Positions 13,421 to 27,800 of a DNA stretch of 64,000 bases are shown here, in pieces. Origin of the DNA: Macropodus opercularis. Its lineage: Eukaryota > Chordata > Actinopteri > Anabantiformes > Osphronemidae. The stretch lies in NCBI GenBank assembly GCA_030770545.1, contig CM061102.1, forward strand, positions 5,879,501 through 5,943,500, given 5' to 3'. The notes under the pieces are model-generated. The model did no database searches, was not told the DNA's origin, and saw only the letters and a list, made by a program, of their open reading frames with translations. The translations under genes were made by a program, and so were the position numbers. Each line of letters opens with the position of its first letter. The stretch's first letter is position 1.

Positions 13421-14559
13421 AGTCAGTTATAAGGAAACTAGTGTGTCTAAAAAAAAAAAATGCATCCACGCTCATGTAACTAATTCTACTCACACTCATG
13501 TAAGTCTAATATTTTAGGCAACAATACAGTCCAACAATATCAGCAACAATAATCAACACATGCTGTAAATCTATACATTTCATATTCAATGTAAAATAAA
13601 TTTCTATTTTTAGTCACCTTAAAGTGGGAACATCGTGTTTGATGATGTATCTGTATCTGTTGCCGCTTTTATTGCTTCATTTCAAACATAACCTAGTTTG
13701 GTGTTGGAGCCATAACCATAATCTGCTACATGAGATACCTGAAGCAAACTAACTGTGGCAGTCCAGCGTAGGGTCAGCCAACGGGACCTGCCACCTGAGT
13801 CAGGAGGAAGGGAACAACTGTTCACATGCAAGGCGTGTGTGTGTGAGTGTGTGTTTGTATAATCACCTGCAGAGAAGAGAGAAGCACCATCCATGTGTTC
13901 CGTGAAGTCGGCGTGACAGGTGCATCATGTACACGGCGAACAGGCTGTTTGGGCCTGTACACAAGCCCTGTTGTCATTTGCTTGTGTTCATTTTCAGTGT
14001 ATCCTCGGCTCATCCTGACGATCTGTATCAGTATGATCCTTTCTTTACTCTTCAGCGGATCAATAGTGTTGCCTTTCCTTACTGTAAACCAATATAGGAT
14101 TTATCCATCTCAGCCTGCTGCTTTTACACACTACACCACACTGCACAGACAGGGGAACATTAGGGAGTGTGAATATTAAAAATCGTTTGAGGCACGTGAG
14201 GTTCTAAGAGGTTCTAAATTTAAACACTGAAGATGACACAATGCATGGACACACTAAACCGAAGCGATTTAGCAGAGATGTGCAACACATACAGCTACTG
14301 TAACTGCATGGATTTCACAGGCCGCTGGGTTGTTCTTTCTAGCTCACATAAATAATTTAAGCTTTTTAAATGTGATATTTTTAAACCAGTACCTGGAAAG
14401 TTTGGATCACAGCTTGTCAGTCTAAGAAGAATAAAGCTGTTGAATACGACAGCAGGCAAAAAATACACTAATGAATGACTACTGCACTAAGCTATTCCAA
14501 TTCATCACTGTTTCACTGTGAGAGGATGAGAACGTTGGGCCATCACCTAAGTGTTAGTG

Positions 14560-14765
14560 ATGCAGTGTCTCCTCTGGGGATGCAGGCACCAGTATCTTTA
14601 CTAGATGCCAAGATGTCTTCAGCCTAATTAAACCTTTGACTCACTGGTGACACTCAATTAAGTCGGAGGCCCACTAAGTCATTAACATTCATCACCTGGA
14701 TACCCTGAATATTTGTACCAGATTTTATGAGGCTCATTCAACGGTCTCGTACTGTAATGATGCTT
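14560..14765. promoter_or_regulatory. Candidate conserved noncoding element with paired TAATTA/CAATTA cores
   Basis: TAATTA at 14625-14630 is followed by a CCTTTGA core, then CAATTA at 14655-14660 and CATTAAC near 14680, with an E-box-like CACCTG close by. The block is unique and has no stable coding frame. The spacing of homeodomain-type cores is what one sees in vertebrate developmental enhancers, but conservation was not checked. Confidence 0.28.
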
Positions 14766-15779
14766 CCTGTGTTCCTGAGGGTTTGTAGCGCGGATGCTGT
14801 GACGCCAAAGGATGTGACAAAATGTCATCCTTGCAGTAAGAACAGGCTGAGTATCGCAAACTTTGCGTTTGATATTTCTGTTCTCTCCAGAGTGAAACCA
14901 CAAATTATCTTCCCATTGTAGCTGGTCGTTGGACTGTTTTATTCATTTTTTTTTTTAGGTTGCAAGTGCTTGTTTTCCCTGTGTTCCCATGCCTGGCTTT
15001 GTAATAATGAACACTGTGGTTAGACTTAGGAGAGCATTTTGAGAGCTGTCACTGAGTTTTGGGTGTGAAGTCACAAAGTTCAGCCTGTCTTAATAGCCTG
15101 CTCAGCATGGAGAGCCATTTGGGAACGAAGCAAACCCGAGTCAGTAAATTTAAGTCCTTCTGTCAAAGGCAGAAAGTAAAATGTAACCTAGGGTGTGGTA
15201 AACCACTTTAAAATGTGTTTGGGAATTGAACTTTCCTGCACAGTGAAGTAAAACACAATTTATAGGATCATTTTTATTTATAGGAATATAGTAGTTATGA
15301 TTACATTTAAATTGATTTGGTCCTGGTTTTCCCACAGATGCGGTGCCTTCATCAGCCTGTACGGTGCGTACGGTGTAGATGAGCATGTGCACAGTATTGG
15401 CACAGTAACTGCTGTACGTTGTCATCTTACTGGCTTCATACCATTCTGTAAATATGTGGCCTAAAATAATTAATACACATAATGTTCCTCCACTAAAACT
15501 CCCACACTGAAAATGTGACTGAGTTTTAATTAAAAGCAAAACTCAGCCTTCAAAAACTCCTAACTGATAAGTTCTTTCTTAACAAGCTTTGTCTTTGTCT
15601 AAACATGCTTGACTGTAAACTGTAATGACTGACACATTCATTTTTTTAATTACCTTGGACTGCTGACATTGGAGGATTTCATGTTATGTTTGCTGGCTTA
15701 TGTTGACACATATTAGCAATTCATAGCTCCAAGTGGGAGATATCAGAGTCTAAACAACAAAACAGAAAGGCAGGTTCCA

Positions 15780-15870
15780 TCACAGTGTTTCTGTTTAAAT
15801 GAGTCTCTTTAATCAGGTTCTGGGTTCGACCGTTGAAGATTATCTCGGCCCTGTGAGCGTTTATTCAACA
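15780..15870 (+). repeat. Possible relic of tRNA-like repeat head
   Basis: AGGTTCTGGGTTCGA at 15815-15829 matches the box-B-like segment at the head of the dispersed teleost repeat seen better at 32.82 kb. The flanks match only weakly, so this is a heavily decayed copy or a coincidence. Confidence 0.22.
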
Positions 15871-18800
15871 GCAGTGCTGCTGGCAGACATTAGCAACGTG
15901 CAGCTGTAGGACAATGTGAGAGCAGTCATCAGTGAAACTGGGAACATTATTTGGGATGTAATTTGAATATTTAGCAAGATTAAAGAAAACATGGGGCATC
16001 ATAAATTGTATGTTCAATCAGTTTTGCCGTTCAATAAGGACAAAATACAATAAAACACAGATTTCTGTCACTTACCCCCAAATGATCCCTTTAAACCTCA
16101 GTTGAAGTCATGACTTTGAAGAGAAGAACCATAAAGGTCACAATTAAAAAAAGAAAAGACGGAGGCAGAAGAAATGACAGGGTAGCAAAGTGCACTCCAA
16201 AGGCAAATGTCTGACAACGTGACCCAGATTTCTTCCTGTTCTTGTTCTGACACACACTTTTTGAAATGAGAAGGGAGATAGTTGCAGCTATGACCTGCCA
16301 CTTGTCCTTTTTTTAAAGTACATGCGCTTGTGCGCTTTCGTTTGACACGCACACTTGCTATTCTAAGCTACTGTATGTTTCTGTCCCCGGCTTGGGAATG
16401 AATGTCAAAACGAAGGTCTGCTGACTTTCCATGGGGGGGATGTACAGCAAGTAGTATATTAAATGGCAGAGGAAGATGCATCTGGACACTTATTCCTCTG
16501 ATTCCTCTTTGATGATGTTGAGCTGACGTTGACCTTTATTTTTTCCTGATTTCCTGTATAACTGTTCTAGTGTTGGTTCTGTGTTAACGGAACCATTTCT
16601 GGCATGAGCAAATTTAATTTCTGCAGCGTGAAGCAAACTTGGGACCTTTTCTAGTTATTTTCTGCTCCATTTGTGGACTAGTTTAATTCGTGGAAACACC
16701 ACCCTGGAGTAAAGAGCAGCACTTCTAGTCCTAATGTTAGGAATCTGGCAGATGTAAACACAGCAAACTTAGCAGTGTCAGTAGTGGTGTTCAGGGAGCC
16801 AAAAAAAATAGACCTGCTTCCACGAAAACAGTTTTCAGTCGTTGCTGATGCAGAAATGAAGCAGGAATCGTTTTGGCTGAGTTCTCCACATTGAATCAAG
16901 TTTATTGTCCTGAACTAATCAAAGGAACTGTTCTGATTTGTCACATCTACTGTAAGTACTCACGAAAACACATTTAAGCCTAGTAAAATATATTCTGTTT
17001 AAACAGAAACGCAATCTGTCAATTAAAAAACTATACTACTAATAATTAATTAATAAATGACAAGGTACTGCTTCGTTTTTCACCCACTGCTTCGTTCCTG
17101 TTGAGTCTTCGCTGCTACTGTAGTATAAGCCACAACAATAAACTTCAACACTGAGCACGGCGGTTGTGCAGCAATGACTTTAACCCCGTCTTTCTTTAGT
17201 TTGAGTCCTGCCAAGACGTATAATAATCCTATTTTGGTCTTGTGGTGCTCTGTGCAATCCCATGTTCAGGAAGTTGTTCATCAGCCTTTGCATTCCCACC
17301 TCATCGCGTGCTTTGCAGTAAGTTGCTCGCTCTCTCCGTCTCTCTCTGTCTGTCTAACCCAGCAGCTAACGGCAGCCTGGAACGTAGCATTGGTAATTCA
17401 GCAGCCTGGAAAAGCACATGAATCATGCGAGGTTTCCCAGAGAGCCTTGAGCTGTCGAAGAACGAAGGTAGTCTGCTGCTGGGATCTACCTGCTCATTCA
17501 ATTAAGGCAGCTGGGAAGGATTAAACTGTACAGTAACAGGCTGGAGAGCTCTGCTGCTGCTCTGTTGCTCTTTTCATTTAGTGTTTTTTTAGAAATGTAT
17601 TTATTTATTTTATTTGGGTAAAAGAAACCCGGGGTTGTTTTATATAAGCCATTTCCCTTACGTGTGTTGCTTGGTTCCCTACTGCTTGACGCTCTGTTGT
17701 AGGTAAATTGAATTTCATGAAGTTTGAGATGAGTTTTAATTGCGATGGATATCCTAAACCAAGAGGTTCACTATTGGCACACCGTGTCCAATGAGAAAAT
17801 AAATGGAGTCAGCTTGAAGCTTGACACGCGCCTGTTCCCAGCTGTAACCACACATTTGCCTGTCATCTACAATGAGTTTCAAAGCTGTTACCGCAGCAGT
17901 GTCGCTCTCTTGAAAGGATGCGATTCTCACACTTTTTTTTAAGGGTTGACATGTGACCCCGTCAACCAGAAGACATCTTTAAAACACGTTTACAGACTTC
18001 CTCCTCCGCTTTTCTTTGACTTTGAGGTCTTTGTTCTTACTTTCTTGTTTTCACTCGCTCTGTAAAACTCAAGTCAAGTGTGCTGACAGATGTGAAGGCA
18101 CAGAGCGAACTGGTCTTGCTAATGTTTCTGCTCGACGCTGTTTAAATAGCTGTTTTGTTTTTTTACTCGGTTGTCTGTTTACTGTGGATGCAGCATACTG
18201 TATTATTGGTTTTGTTTGAGGTCTGTTTGAGCAGTGTGTGACCTCTGTGTGACGTACAGCATATTGTTCAACAAAACTAAGAGATAATGGGTAAATTGGC
18301 TTGTTAGTACTTTGTTAAACTTCCTTAGTGGATTCCGGTTTTATTGCTTTTCATTCCAGTGGTATCTTTGTGGCTGCACCACTAGTATAAAGATAACTCA
18401 TCAGAATTTAAATATTTATACTCCGCTCTGAAGTGTTCACTTTGGATGTAGTTGGAGCATCTCGCAGTCTGTGAGTGCTGCCCACTTTCAAAAGCAGGAC
18501 ATTGTTCTGATGGATGCATGCGCTTCTGTCCGCTATTTTCATTCTAATATAGACATCTCCTTCTCTATATGGGGTCTTCATCACAGCAAACCGCATGTTT
18601 TCTTTCGTTTGAGTTCAGAGTGGATTATAGTCGGGGGTGATGTGATTAAGAGAAGAAACAGTTTTGAAAATGAAAATTAAGGCTGTTAAAGGTGGGGAAA
18701 AGATAATGGTTACGCTTTAGACGTGGACGCCGTAATTACAGCACATCTCAAAGTAGCTGGCAAGGTTCTTGAAAAGGTGTTCATGTACAAATGTACATCT

Positions 18801-19347
18801 GCTTCACGCTTTACCCATTACTGTCTGTCGTCTCCACAGCCATTGATTGGCCCCTTTTTGAATATCCAAAACCCCCACCGTACTCTAATTGAGAGGAATT
18901 TGGTCATTCATGTATGTTACTGTGATGTTACGGTTTTGGGGAAATTATTTTTCACTTCTATAATTGAAAATAATTGGAACCATATATTCGTAACGCTCTC
19001 GTGTTATTTTTCATAAAGAGCATTCCTGAAATGTAGTTTCCAACAGTAACTCTTGCAGCACATTTGTGACACCTCTGCTCGCGATAACCTTGAATACTAA
19101 TTTAAAATTGTGACTTTAATTGCTCCCTTACCTGTCAGCACGTTTCTTTCTTCTGTTAATTATGGGTCAAGCAGGCAAGCATTGTGAAAAAGCTGAACAA
19201 AATAAAGTGGAATCTGTCTTCCACACATGAGCCAGCTGAGGGGCTCTGTATCAGCCTTCTCAAACATTCACAGTAATTACCTTCCCATGATTTTTGCTTT
19301 GTGATTCTTGTCTTGTCAAAGTTGCAGCTGAAATCCATTATTTAATA

Positions 19348-19391
19348 TTTTTCTCCCTGTTCTCTGTTTCTCTTTTTTGCTTTAGGTGAGT
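19348..19391 (+). other. Candidate recursive splice site (zero-length exon)
   Basis: A 36-base pyrimidine tract (19348-19383, only three purines) leads into an acceptor AG at 19384-19385. This is followed at once by a donor, GTGAGT, at 19386-19391. The juxtaposed acceptor and donor, AG|GTGAGT behind a long pyrimidine tract, is the known signature of recursive splice sites in very long introns of vertebrate neural genes and of Drosophila genes. In vertebrates such a site is normally defined through a short 'RS-exon' with its own downstream donor. Possible donors here are at 19420 (CCA|GTAAGC, giving 34 nt) and 19613 (AAG|GTAAAA, giving 227 nt). If real, it places the window inside a + strand gene. 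Chance occurrence cannot be excluded. Confidence 0.4.
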
Positions 19392-20569
19392 GTCAGTCAA
19401 CAGCATGTGGATTATTCCAGTAAGCTGTGAACTCCACAAGTCTGTCTGCAGTGGTGTTGTATGATTCTACCATCAGGTTTGGATGAATTGTCCCTTTTCA
19501 AGGTGTGTCGTCGTGATGCTGTGATTCCAAGAAATAAGGAAGTGAGACACGTTATGCTCAAGGGAGATTCTTCTCAGCCATTTTAGCTCCTTTTGTCTTG
19601 AATCTTATGAAGGTAAAAGCAAACATCACCTGTGATGGAGAGCTTTGGTCTTTGTCAAAGGCTTGACTTGGTTTCTGTTGACTCTGATGGTCTGTAGGGA
19701 ACAGGATGGACATTTTTTGGGGGGTTAGTTAGGCCTGTCATTGTTTCTGTGCCTGTGGTTGTTACAATCCTACTAATTAGAGCAAACAAAATGTGGATGG
19801 AGCCACTAATAACTGATACAGTAATGGTTTATTTCCCACCCCACTATAGTGACGGCTAGCAGAATTCAGTGTGAGGTGGTTTTGGTGCTTTTTGGTTTAC
19901 CAGAAGTGGAGCCTGGACGTGAGGAGGTTACATTTGTGGTGTTATTTATTGAATGCACAGCTCCACAGCCTCCATGTGGCTTCAGTCAAGTCACCCTGCT
20001 GCTGAAATAGTCGTGCGTTCAGCAGGTCTGTCTGTCTCTGAAGTCCCTTCAAACTCTCTGTGTTTTGTAATGTTGGCATTTACTAAATGAACTAGATGCA
20101 GTCGTCATCTATATAGTAATTATAACATGTACTGTACTTACACTTCAGCTCCTCCTATTTTGTACATGACACTTGATTACATATTTTAAAACCGATGTTA
20201 ATGAGGGAAACGATTGGCAGCTCAGATTCCTTTTAATCAAAAGTGCTAATTGAGTAATTTGATGTTACACACAGTAGTTGTGGAATAAATTAAAATCATG
20301 TGGATTTCCTTTAAAGTAAATATTCAAAGTTTTCCCATGAAGTCTTACGGCACTAGCTCGTTATTTTAATATTGTGTCAAGTTGTTGGTGAATATCAAAG
20401 ACACCTGGACTTCCTTCTGTTGTTCCACCTCCAGGGTCAACGCCGCGGCCTCCCCAGCAGCACTGACGTGCACGCACACACGCACACGCCAATGGTCATT
20501 AAAAGCTGACGTCACCAGGGGCACATCCCTGGCAGCACCTGCCAAAGCCATTATCTGCCACCCTGTCCT

Positions 20570-20850
20570 AGACGAACACTTTGGCATACATTTGAGCAAT
20601 TAGGCCAGATTATTGGCAACCTTCCTCGGCCTTGCCCATTATCAAGACGGCTAATTACTAGCAGTGTCCGGTGCTCTCTGCCTGTCTCCCAGTTAGGTGC
20701 CGGACATGGAGACATGAAAGATAAATCAGGAGTAGAGATAGAAAATGAATGGACTGCCAATAAGCTGGGTTCATTATAGGCAGCTGCACGTGTGGATGTG
20801 GCAGCTCAGCAACTTCTATTGGAGACACCTGCCTGTTAAGTGCGAGGCGC
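20570..20850. promoter_or_regulatory. Candidate conserved noncoding element
   Basis: About 280 bases of unique sequence hold GCAATTAGG, CATTATCAAG, GGCTAATTACTAG, CAATAAG and CATTATAGG cores, followed by a CAGCTGC-type E-box region. No frame across it looks coding. The left edge adjoins a CpG-retaining stretch at 20440-20490. Confidence 0.27.
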
Positions 20851-21660
20851 CCAGGGGAAATATTTTGTCAGAAGAAGCTGTATCAACGTGTCCTCAGCGG
20901 AGTGATTGAAGTCTTTTCGGGGTGTAATGATGGCTGACTTGTTGGTGAGATGCTGGCTTGGAAAATCATGCCTGCTGGGCAGTTGCAGCTTTAATGGAGA
21001 ATGGCACACAAACAAGACACATATGGACACTAGCATGGACTCACACCCTTCATGCACACACGTGGACACACATTCTCATGGCATATGAACGGACCAAACA
21101 TCCTCTTTGGCTCTCAGTGAAGTCCTATCTGAGCGCTAATTGGCTCTGCCACACATAAAGACGTAATCTGTAATAAAGACGGATTCTGATAAATTAGATT
21201 TAATCGGCATCGGCTTGATTGTTTACCTTTGTCCTGTTATCTCTTTATATTCCTATAGCCTGTGTCCTTTCCTCAACACACTCACATACACAGATTGTTT
21301 TTTATCGTCTCCAAGCATCTGTACTATGGTGAAAGTAAAGGTTAGTAAAGGTCTAAGAGAGGTTCCACAGCGGAGAAACCTGCCACCAAGCGTGTGGTCG
21401 GTGGTGATATCGCCTCAGACCCCAGCTCCTGACATTACCTTCACCAAAGGTCAGATATCACAGATAACTTTTTGCTAAGCTGCAGAAGGGCCACACTACA
21501 GTCACTCACCATGACATACTGTATAAAGACACAGCAGTTGTTTAGCTGTGGCACTCGGAGCCTGAATAAATTGACAGGATGTAATGGAGGTGAAGGCTTC
21601 CGGTTGTTGTGCGAGTGGCCAAGCGCTTGTTTTGGTCACATCAGGGGATTTTGGGACCCG

Positions 21661-21867
21661 GGCTCTCTCTGGGTACTCTGACTTCCTTCCACACGCCAAA
21701 GACATGCAGTCAGGTTAACAGGAGACTCTAAATCGCCCCAGTGTCTGTCTCCATGTGTAACCCTCAGATGGGTGGACCCTGCTTCTCACCCAGTGGCGGC
21801 TAGGAAAGGCTCCAGCACCCCTGCGACCCTTAAGAAGATGAGTGGTTGGGATGATGGATGGAAGGAC
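21661..21867 (+). repeat. 3' half of a dispersed teleost repeat, diverged
   Basis: In order, the block shows a GGGTACTC step, a CTTCCTTCCACA step, CCAAAGACATGCA, GGTTAAC, GACTCTAAATCGCCC, a GTGTCTGTCTCCATGTG step, a TCACCCAGTGGCGGCTAGGA step, GGCTCCAGCACCCCTGCGAC, and a closing GATGATGGATGG. This order and wording match the very abundant nonautonomous repeat found through teleost genomes, which typically ends in GGATGGATGG. It is 5'-truncated and carries many substitutions and small indels, so it is an old copy. I do not assert a formal family name. Confidence 0.8.
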
Positions 21868-24800
21868 ATCCTACCTTAGGTCTTAGGTCCTCGTGTCCTC
21901 ATGTCAGCCAATTTTCCCAACTATCAATCAGTTGAAACATAATCTCATACTGAGTGAGCCTAAAAGTGAAGTCGCCCCCTTTTGGTGAGACTCAGACTCT
22001 CGGATTCTAAGCTGATCGCAAATTTACTTCTTATAGTAATAATATATACAACAGCAATACTCATTCAAAATAAGCCAAAACCTGTCTTTTCCCCACTTCT
22101 TGCTGAAAATAAAATGACTGTAATTTACAGAACTATAAAAATGGCTAAATTGTCTCAGTTAGAGTTTATAGAAATCTAATGTGCTTCTATACCTGTAAGG
22201 CATTATTTGCCCAATGCTGTATATTGGCAGCAATGAATAAATCACAGTTTGAAAACACCCATTTCTAGTTTTATCTCAGTACAAATGTATTTGTCTGCTT
22301 GGACGGATACAGCATCACTCACAGTGTAAAATAACTTGGCTGTTTTCATGTTTTGTTTTGTTTTTTGTAAGTTTCCAGGGGCAGGTTCCCAGGTTGTAGT
22401 TTAAAGTGCCTGCATTTGACTCTACATGTTTAATGAGCTGCATGCAAACTACTTGATCGTTGAATTTTTGCCATATGCCTTTATTCTCTTTTCTGCCAAT
22501 AAAAACTTTGCTGATGCAGAGCTCCTCTTCTTAAGGGCGAAAACACTTGAGACATTTCAAGAAAGTTCTTGGCTGCAAAGTTCAAGAAACACTGAGCCTT
22601 TCATCTTCCACGAGAGCCACGTGTCAAATTGGGGGCTCCTGCTGTGGTTTTGAACCTTTGTCCGTGGAGGGAGATTGAAAACGGTCGGGCAGTCCATATC
22701 TAACACTTTTGCATCTGCCATTCTCTTTAAAAACGACCACATGGTGCAGCGACAAAAAGGCATTTTAATAGGCCTCAGATGAATTATCTATAACTATGTA
22801 TGAATAAATCTTTAATCGCTGTAATGAACTTTAGAGTATGGATTCAAAAAGCCATTTAGCTGATAAATGACCTGCGGAAGGCTCTGATACCAGGATAAAT
22901 CAAATGAGGCTGGGGTCTTTTTCCACCAAAAACCAGCTTCTCTGAGTAATCGACTTACAGTACGACTCCTACTAGACGAGAAGGAAAAGCTCTCTCTAAT
23001 CCGCATCGCAAAAAAACAATGAATCGCTTCTCTTTGCTGGGTGAAGGCCTAGAACAAAAGCACCTCAGCCTCCAACAGGAGCTCGCCTGTCTCTCTGCCT
23101 TGTTCCCTGACTTGCTCTGGCAGCTGCGATGCCTGGATCTTCCTGTTGAGCCATGGATAAATACAAAATGTGACTCAGCAGAGACACCCCTCCTCGTATA
23201 GACTCACATGCTGCTCGTTCTGCTTAGCTTTACAAAATGACACTCTAAGGTCAAGTGCTTCATCATCCAGTTTTCTTTTCTCCTTGTTCTTTCTTGGCCA
23301 GACCGCCAGCAACATGCCACGTTTAAGCTCTTCAGCCATTAATTGCTGGTATTCTTCACAGTGCAGCAATTCAACACAAGACAATTCGAGACCCTCCTTT
23401 TTCTGTCCCAGTCAGCGGTTTTACGTGTGCGTGTATGTATATGTGGGTGCGTGTTTGTCATGTTTAGAGCCTTGTTCATATTTCAGGACCCCCCGTGGGG
23501 AGGGAGATTGCCTTTTCTACCTGCATACGTTTGTCTTGATTTATAGGTTGACAGAAGTGTCATTTCTCCATAGGCAGCATACAGACAGCAGTAGCGGCCA
23601 GCGGTGCTGCCTCTTCCTGCTGCTGGATTAGCTCTTGTAAGCTTAATTTTGCAAAGTTGCATTATGTCAGCGAATGACCCAACGAATGGCTCAGATAGAT
23701 ATAATGTACTAATGCACATAGACAACGCCAGTCACATCATTTTGATTATTTCATTTTCAACGTGCAAAACGTTATAGAGTTATTTGTTCCGGCCTAGTTG
23801 CCTGAAATAGCCTTGTTTATTTATTATAATCTGAATATGTGTGAACATCTGTAAACAGGAAATGTGGAGCACCTTTCAACTAGACAACATTGTTGGCCCT
23901 CGCTCAGAAACATTACACATCACTATCAATTACTGCTTTATGAGGATGCATTGTTTTCATAGTTTATCCACCGAAGCTGTTCTTTTATGAAGACGTGAAG
24001 TGTGGAGTCACAGGCAGGACTGGCCTCATTTGAGCAGTTTAAGATAAGATCACAAGGCTCTAAAATGTTACATGTAATGTTTCTCACATTTTGGCCTTTG
24101 TTTTCCTGTGAGACCATCACTTTGGAGATTTCTGCACACTAGCCTGCAATAATTGGCTTTTTTTAAAATGTTATTTTGTTATTTCTTTTCTGACTTGTCA
24201 GAGCTTGAACACGAGAACTGGTTGGATCAACACGCATTCACAAACACTCAGATCCTGTTAAATTAGCATCTTTAAAACCCGTCAAAAACCGGGAGAGTTT
24301 GTTGTTCCCCACAGTCCAATGTGTAATGAGGATTTTAGACCTGTCTTGGATCTAGTTATTGTGGCCACCCACCGTCAGAGACATCCCCTTCATGTTGTGG
24401 GGGGGACATTAGATATTCAAAGTACACTGCTGTTTGCTGACAAGGCAGTGCAGCCTTCTCTGCAGGGGGCGAAAGGTGCTTAGCTTTGCCAATTACTTAG
24501 CTCACAGTGACGGAGAACAACGACTGAGATGAAGTAGAGCCAGCAACATTCGGCAGGGAACCCGCTAAAACAGCGGTGCCAATTCCCTTTACTAAGGAGC
24601 TGTCATCTTGCCAAATGATGCATGTCACTGGGTTTCAGGGGTTGTTTGTGGTTTTGCTGCTGCTGCTTTACAGACTTGTTTGTGCATTTGAAAGCCTACT
24701 CATTACAATCTTTGAACTTGAGCTGATTTTTTTACCACTGGTAGACATGTCTCTGACAGCTTGCTCCACACTTGGGGAATGTAGCATTTTGTGTGGAGAT

Positions 24801-27800
24801 ATTTATGTAAAAATACAGTGTCATGTCAACTTTGGTGCTGCATGGCAGTCGTGGGACGTCTGGGCTGTAGGAAGTGTGCGTTTACGCTGATAATCCAATT
24901 GCAAGTGACATGATAACACAGACCTTATTAACAGAGTGGAGCGGGAAGCAGATGAACACAGTCCTGACCTCCACAACTATAAGTAAATCTGTGTTTCACA
25001 ATTTAAATGTTTACATTTATTTGAGAGATTTTTTATTATATGTTTTAAAACCTACCTGTAACTTTGATATACGTCATCCTTGGTCTTCTCATCATTCTTC
25101 TACACCTGATATTTAATCAAGCCATGGGCAGTTTATTATATATAATTAATTCAATGTGAATTTAATATTCCTGCAACACAGCTTTCAGCAACTCAACCAT
25201 ATTTGCCTTCAAATGTTTTTTTTTTACCATGACCCATATGTCGGATATATATATTCTGCTTGATTAATAACTTTTTCTTTAACATTCTTGTTTTTTGTAA
25301 TCTCATAATGACAAATACCTGAAACATTCGGCCTGGCCAGCACGTGGCGTCAGATGGTGTTGAGGATTGATTATTATTAATTGTAGGGCATTGTGTTATT
25401 TCAGCATTGAGAGAAGCCTGAATTGAGTCTGTGAGCCTCTTCATTCATATTCCTCATCCTTGTCACTGTGTTTTTCAGTCAGACTATTGAAAAATTAGCA
25501 CAGAATCTTACTTGCGGATCCACTAAACATTTCGTACAAATTGGTCTTAGTACATGAAATGGCCTTGGGTCCCCAGTCTGCTGCACGTGCTCTAGCTCTT
25601 CATATTGCGAGAACGTGAGGTGGTGGCCGTGATGCAGCGCAGGATGATGAGCAGGCTGGTTAGCTGACTGGCTGCAGACTGGGCAGAGGTGTATTAACAA
25701 GGCCACTCCACGATGCTGCCATGTCGCCTCTGCATGGACAGTCATTTATCATTTATGGGCCGGCGTTGGTGGGTGTACCAGGAGAAACATATATTATACT
25801 GTACTGTATGTGAACGCAGTGTAGATAAATGTTACCACATGTGACGTGCTGCTGACATGGCTTCAGCCAAGATTAGCCAGGATCAGATTAGATCCGATGC
25901 AGAACTAAATAAAGAATTGAGTTGAAATATTCCTGCCAAAGAGCTTCAGGCCTGCTTAATCAGAATTCAAGCTGAGTAACTTTATTCATTCTGCAAAGCC
26001 TTTTATTTACTGTACAAATAAATCTCCTAAATACTCTGCGTTTCACGAATATAAACGACAAATCCAGTGTGTTTTTATTTACTTGTTCAAATTGCCAAAA
26101 CAGTCAAGTTTACAGTTTAATTAAATGTAAATCATCAAGTTGCACGTTTTCTTTGGTTTTGTAAATATACAGTATTAACAAATATGTTTGCTTTGACGTT
26201 ACCCCAAACTATGCCTTCATAATTACCTTGTGCATAGCTAATGTTTAAGCTGCAATATTTACTACATGGCGATACCCTGCTTTATTTATCTGCATTTAAA
26301 ATCAATGACAAAGAAAAAACGAAAAGAAAAAAACAACAAAACAAATGTAAATCTGCAAAGATAAATGAGGATGTTTGTTGGTCTCAACACTGAGATGGAG
26401 ATGCTGTCACTGTGGGGGAGTTGATAAGTTACTGTCTGTCACAGTTCCCCCCACACACTCCACCACACGTTATGTTTCACACTTATATACACAAATACAC
26501 AGCCACCAACACCCTGCACACACACAAAGTGTCAAATGTTGTACATCTTCCAAGTGCAATACACAGACACTGTGTGTGCGAATGCAAAGCCCCTCAACTC
26601 AGTCGATTTTCCATCTTGCCTGGGTTTTTGAATGAGGCATTGTGTTCAATACAATAAATAAAAGTGTGGAGACCCTGTGCGATCCTGTCTGTAAGTATTA
26701 CAAGCATTTGCTTGTGTTTCTGGATTCTAACAACCTTTAAACACATCAATCAATTGCATTTGCAGGATGTAGTGTTTTATACTCATATGAAACAGTTTTT
26801 AGTGAATCTTTACAAGAGGCTGTCAGCCTCAAATCTGAATATGTGCATTACGGATTCTTTAAATCCCTACAAAGAAGAGAAGTCCCTGCAGTGTGACTGG
26901 GTAAACAGAAATATGTCCCCACAACACGCGTAGTACAAGCACACACACATCTACACCATAAGAAGACCAATTCCCAGGAGTTGCTCACTGGCCTGTGGTT
27001 GATGTGACACATCCTCAGCCCCTGCAGTGATGCCCAGAGATGAGCCACAACGGTGAGAGCGACACACGCAGTTTTACTCTCTCGCGCGCACACACACACG
27101 TTACACATGGATCAGGTGACCTATGCCTTGCAGACTTCAACCATGCTTGCTGGCCCTTGGATGATGAGTGGCAGGCAGCTCCTCGCTCACTGCCTGTCTT
27201 CTCTTGTCCTCCTCCTCCTCTCCATCCCCTGAACTGCAGGAATCCTAATTTGTTTCCACGCTGTAGCTGGGGAAAAGTGAGGATTTTTGCTTATTTCCGG
27301 CAAAACCATTACTTGCTCAGGTACTTCAGTTAATTTTGAAGCACATTTTCTGGTGCGTTTCTGTTTTGGTGTCTGAAAAACTCGCTAAAAGCCAGACAAT
27401 TTAATTTATGGAGGGGACTAGAAAATGTCTACAGGTCATGGTTTGTAGCCCATGGAGAGGAGTGCTCTCCTGAGGGGGTTCGTGATTTTCCTTGAGTGCT
27501 CTGAGACTATTTCTATTCTTATGACAAAATGTACCAGCAAACACACCTGAGCCAGATTTCTTATTACCTCTGTTTTACATCTACTTTGTTGTGTTTCTGC
27601 TGGTGCATTGCAGTTGGCCTTTTAGATGCTCAGCTGTGTTTGCCGGTGCTGTGCTGCTAATGGCGTCTACCCCGTGTTGCTGGGCAGGAAAGCCCACAGT
27701 GCGTTTATCTGGCCTGCTGGAGAATGGGGCTTGCGGTTAGTTAAGTTGGTGTCTTACATAGACCTTAACCTGTACATTTACATTTTTTCTGATCCACTGC

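Larger units (their letters stand above)
9000..19347. other. Noncoding sequence, no gene recognised
   Basis: Apart from the separately listed repeats and candidate elements, this is unique sequence without recognisable genes. It includes a (CAAAA)3 run near 9923-9939, an A12 run near 13450, an imperfect GT tract at about 13834-13854 and a CT-rich stretch near 17326-17355. The longest minus-strand frame here (12537-12932, 131 codons) shows no domain. Confidence 0.65.
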
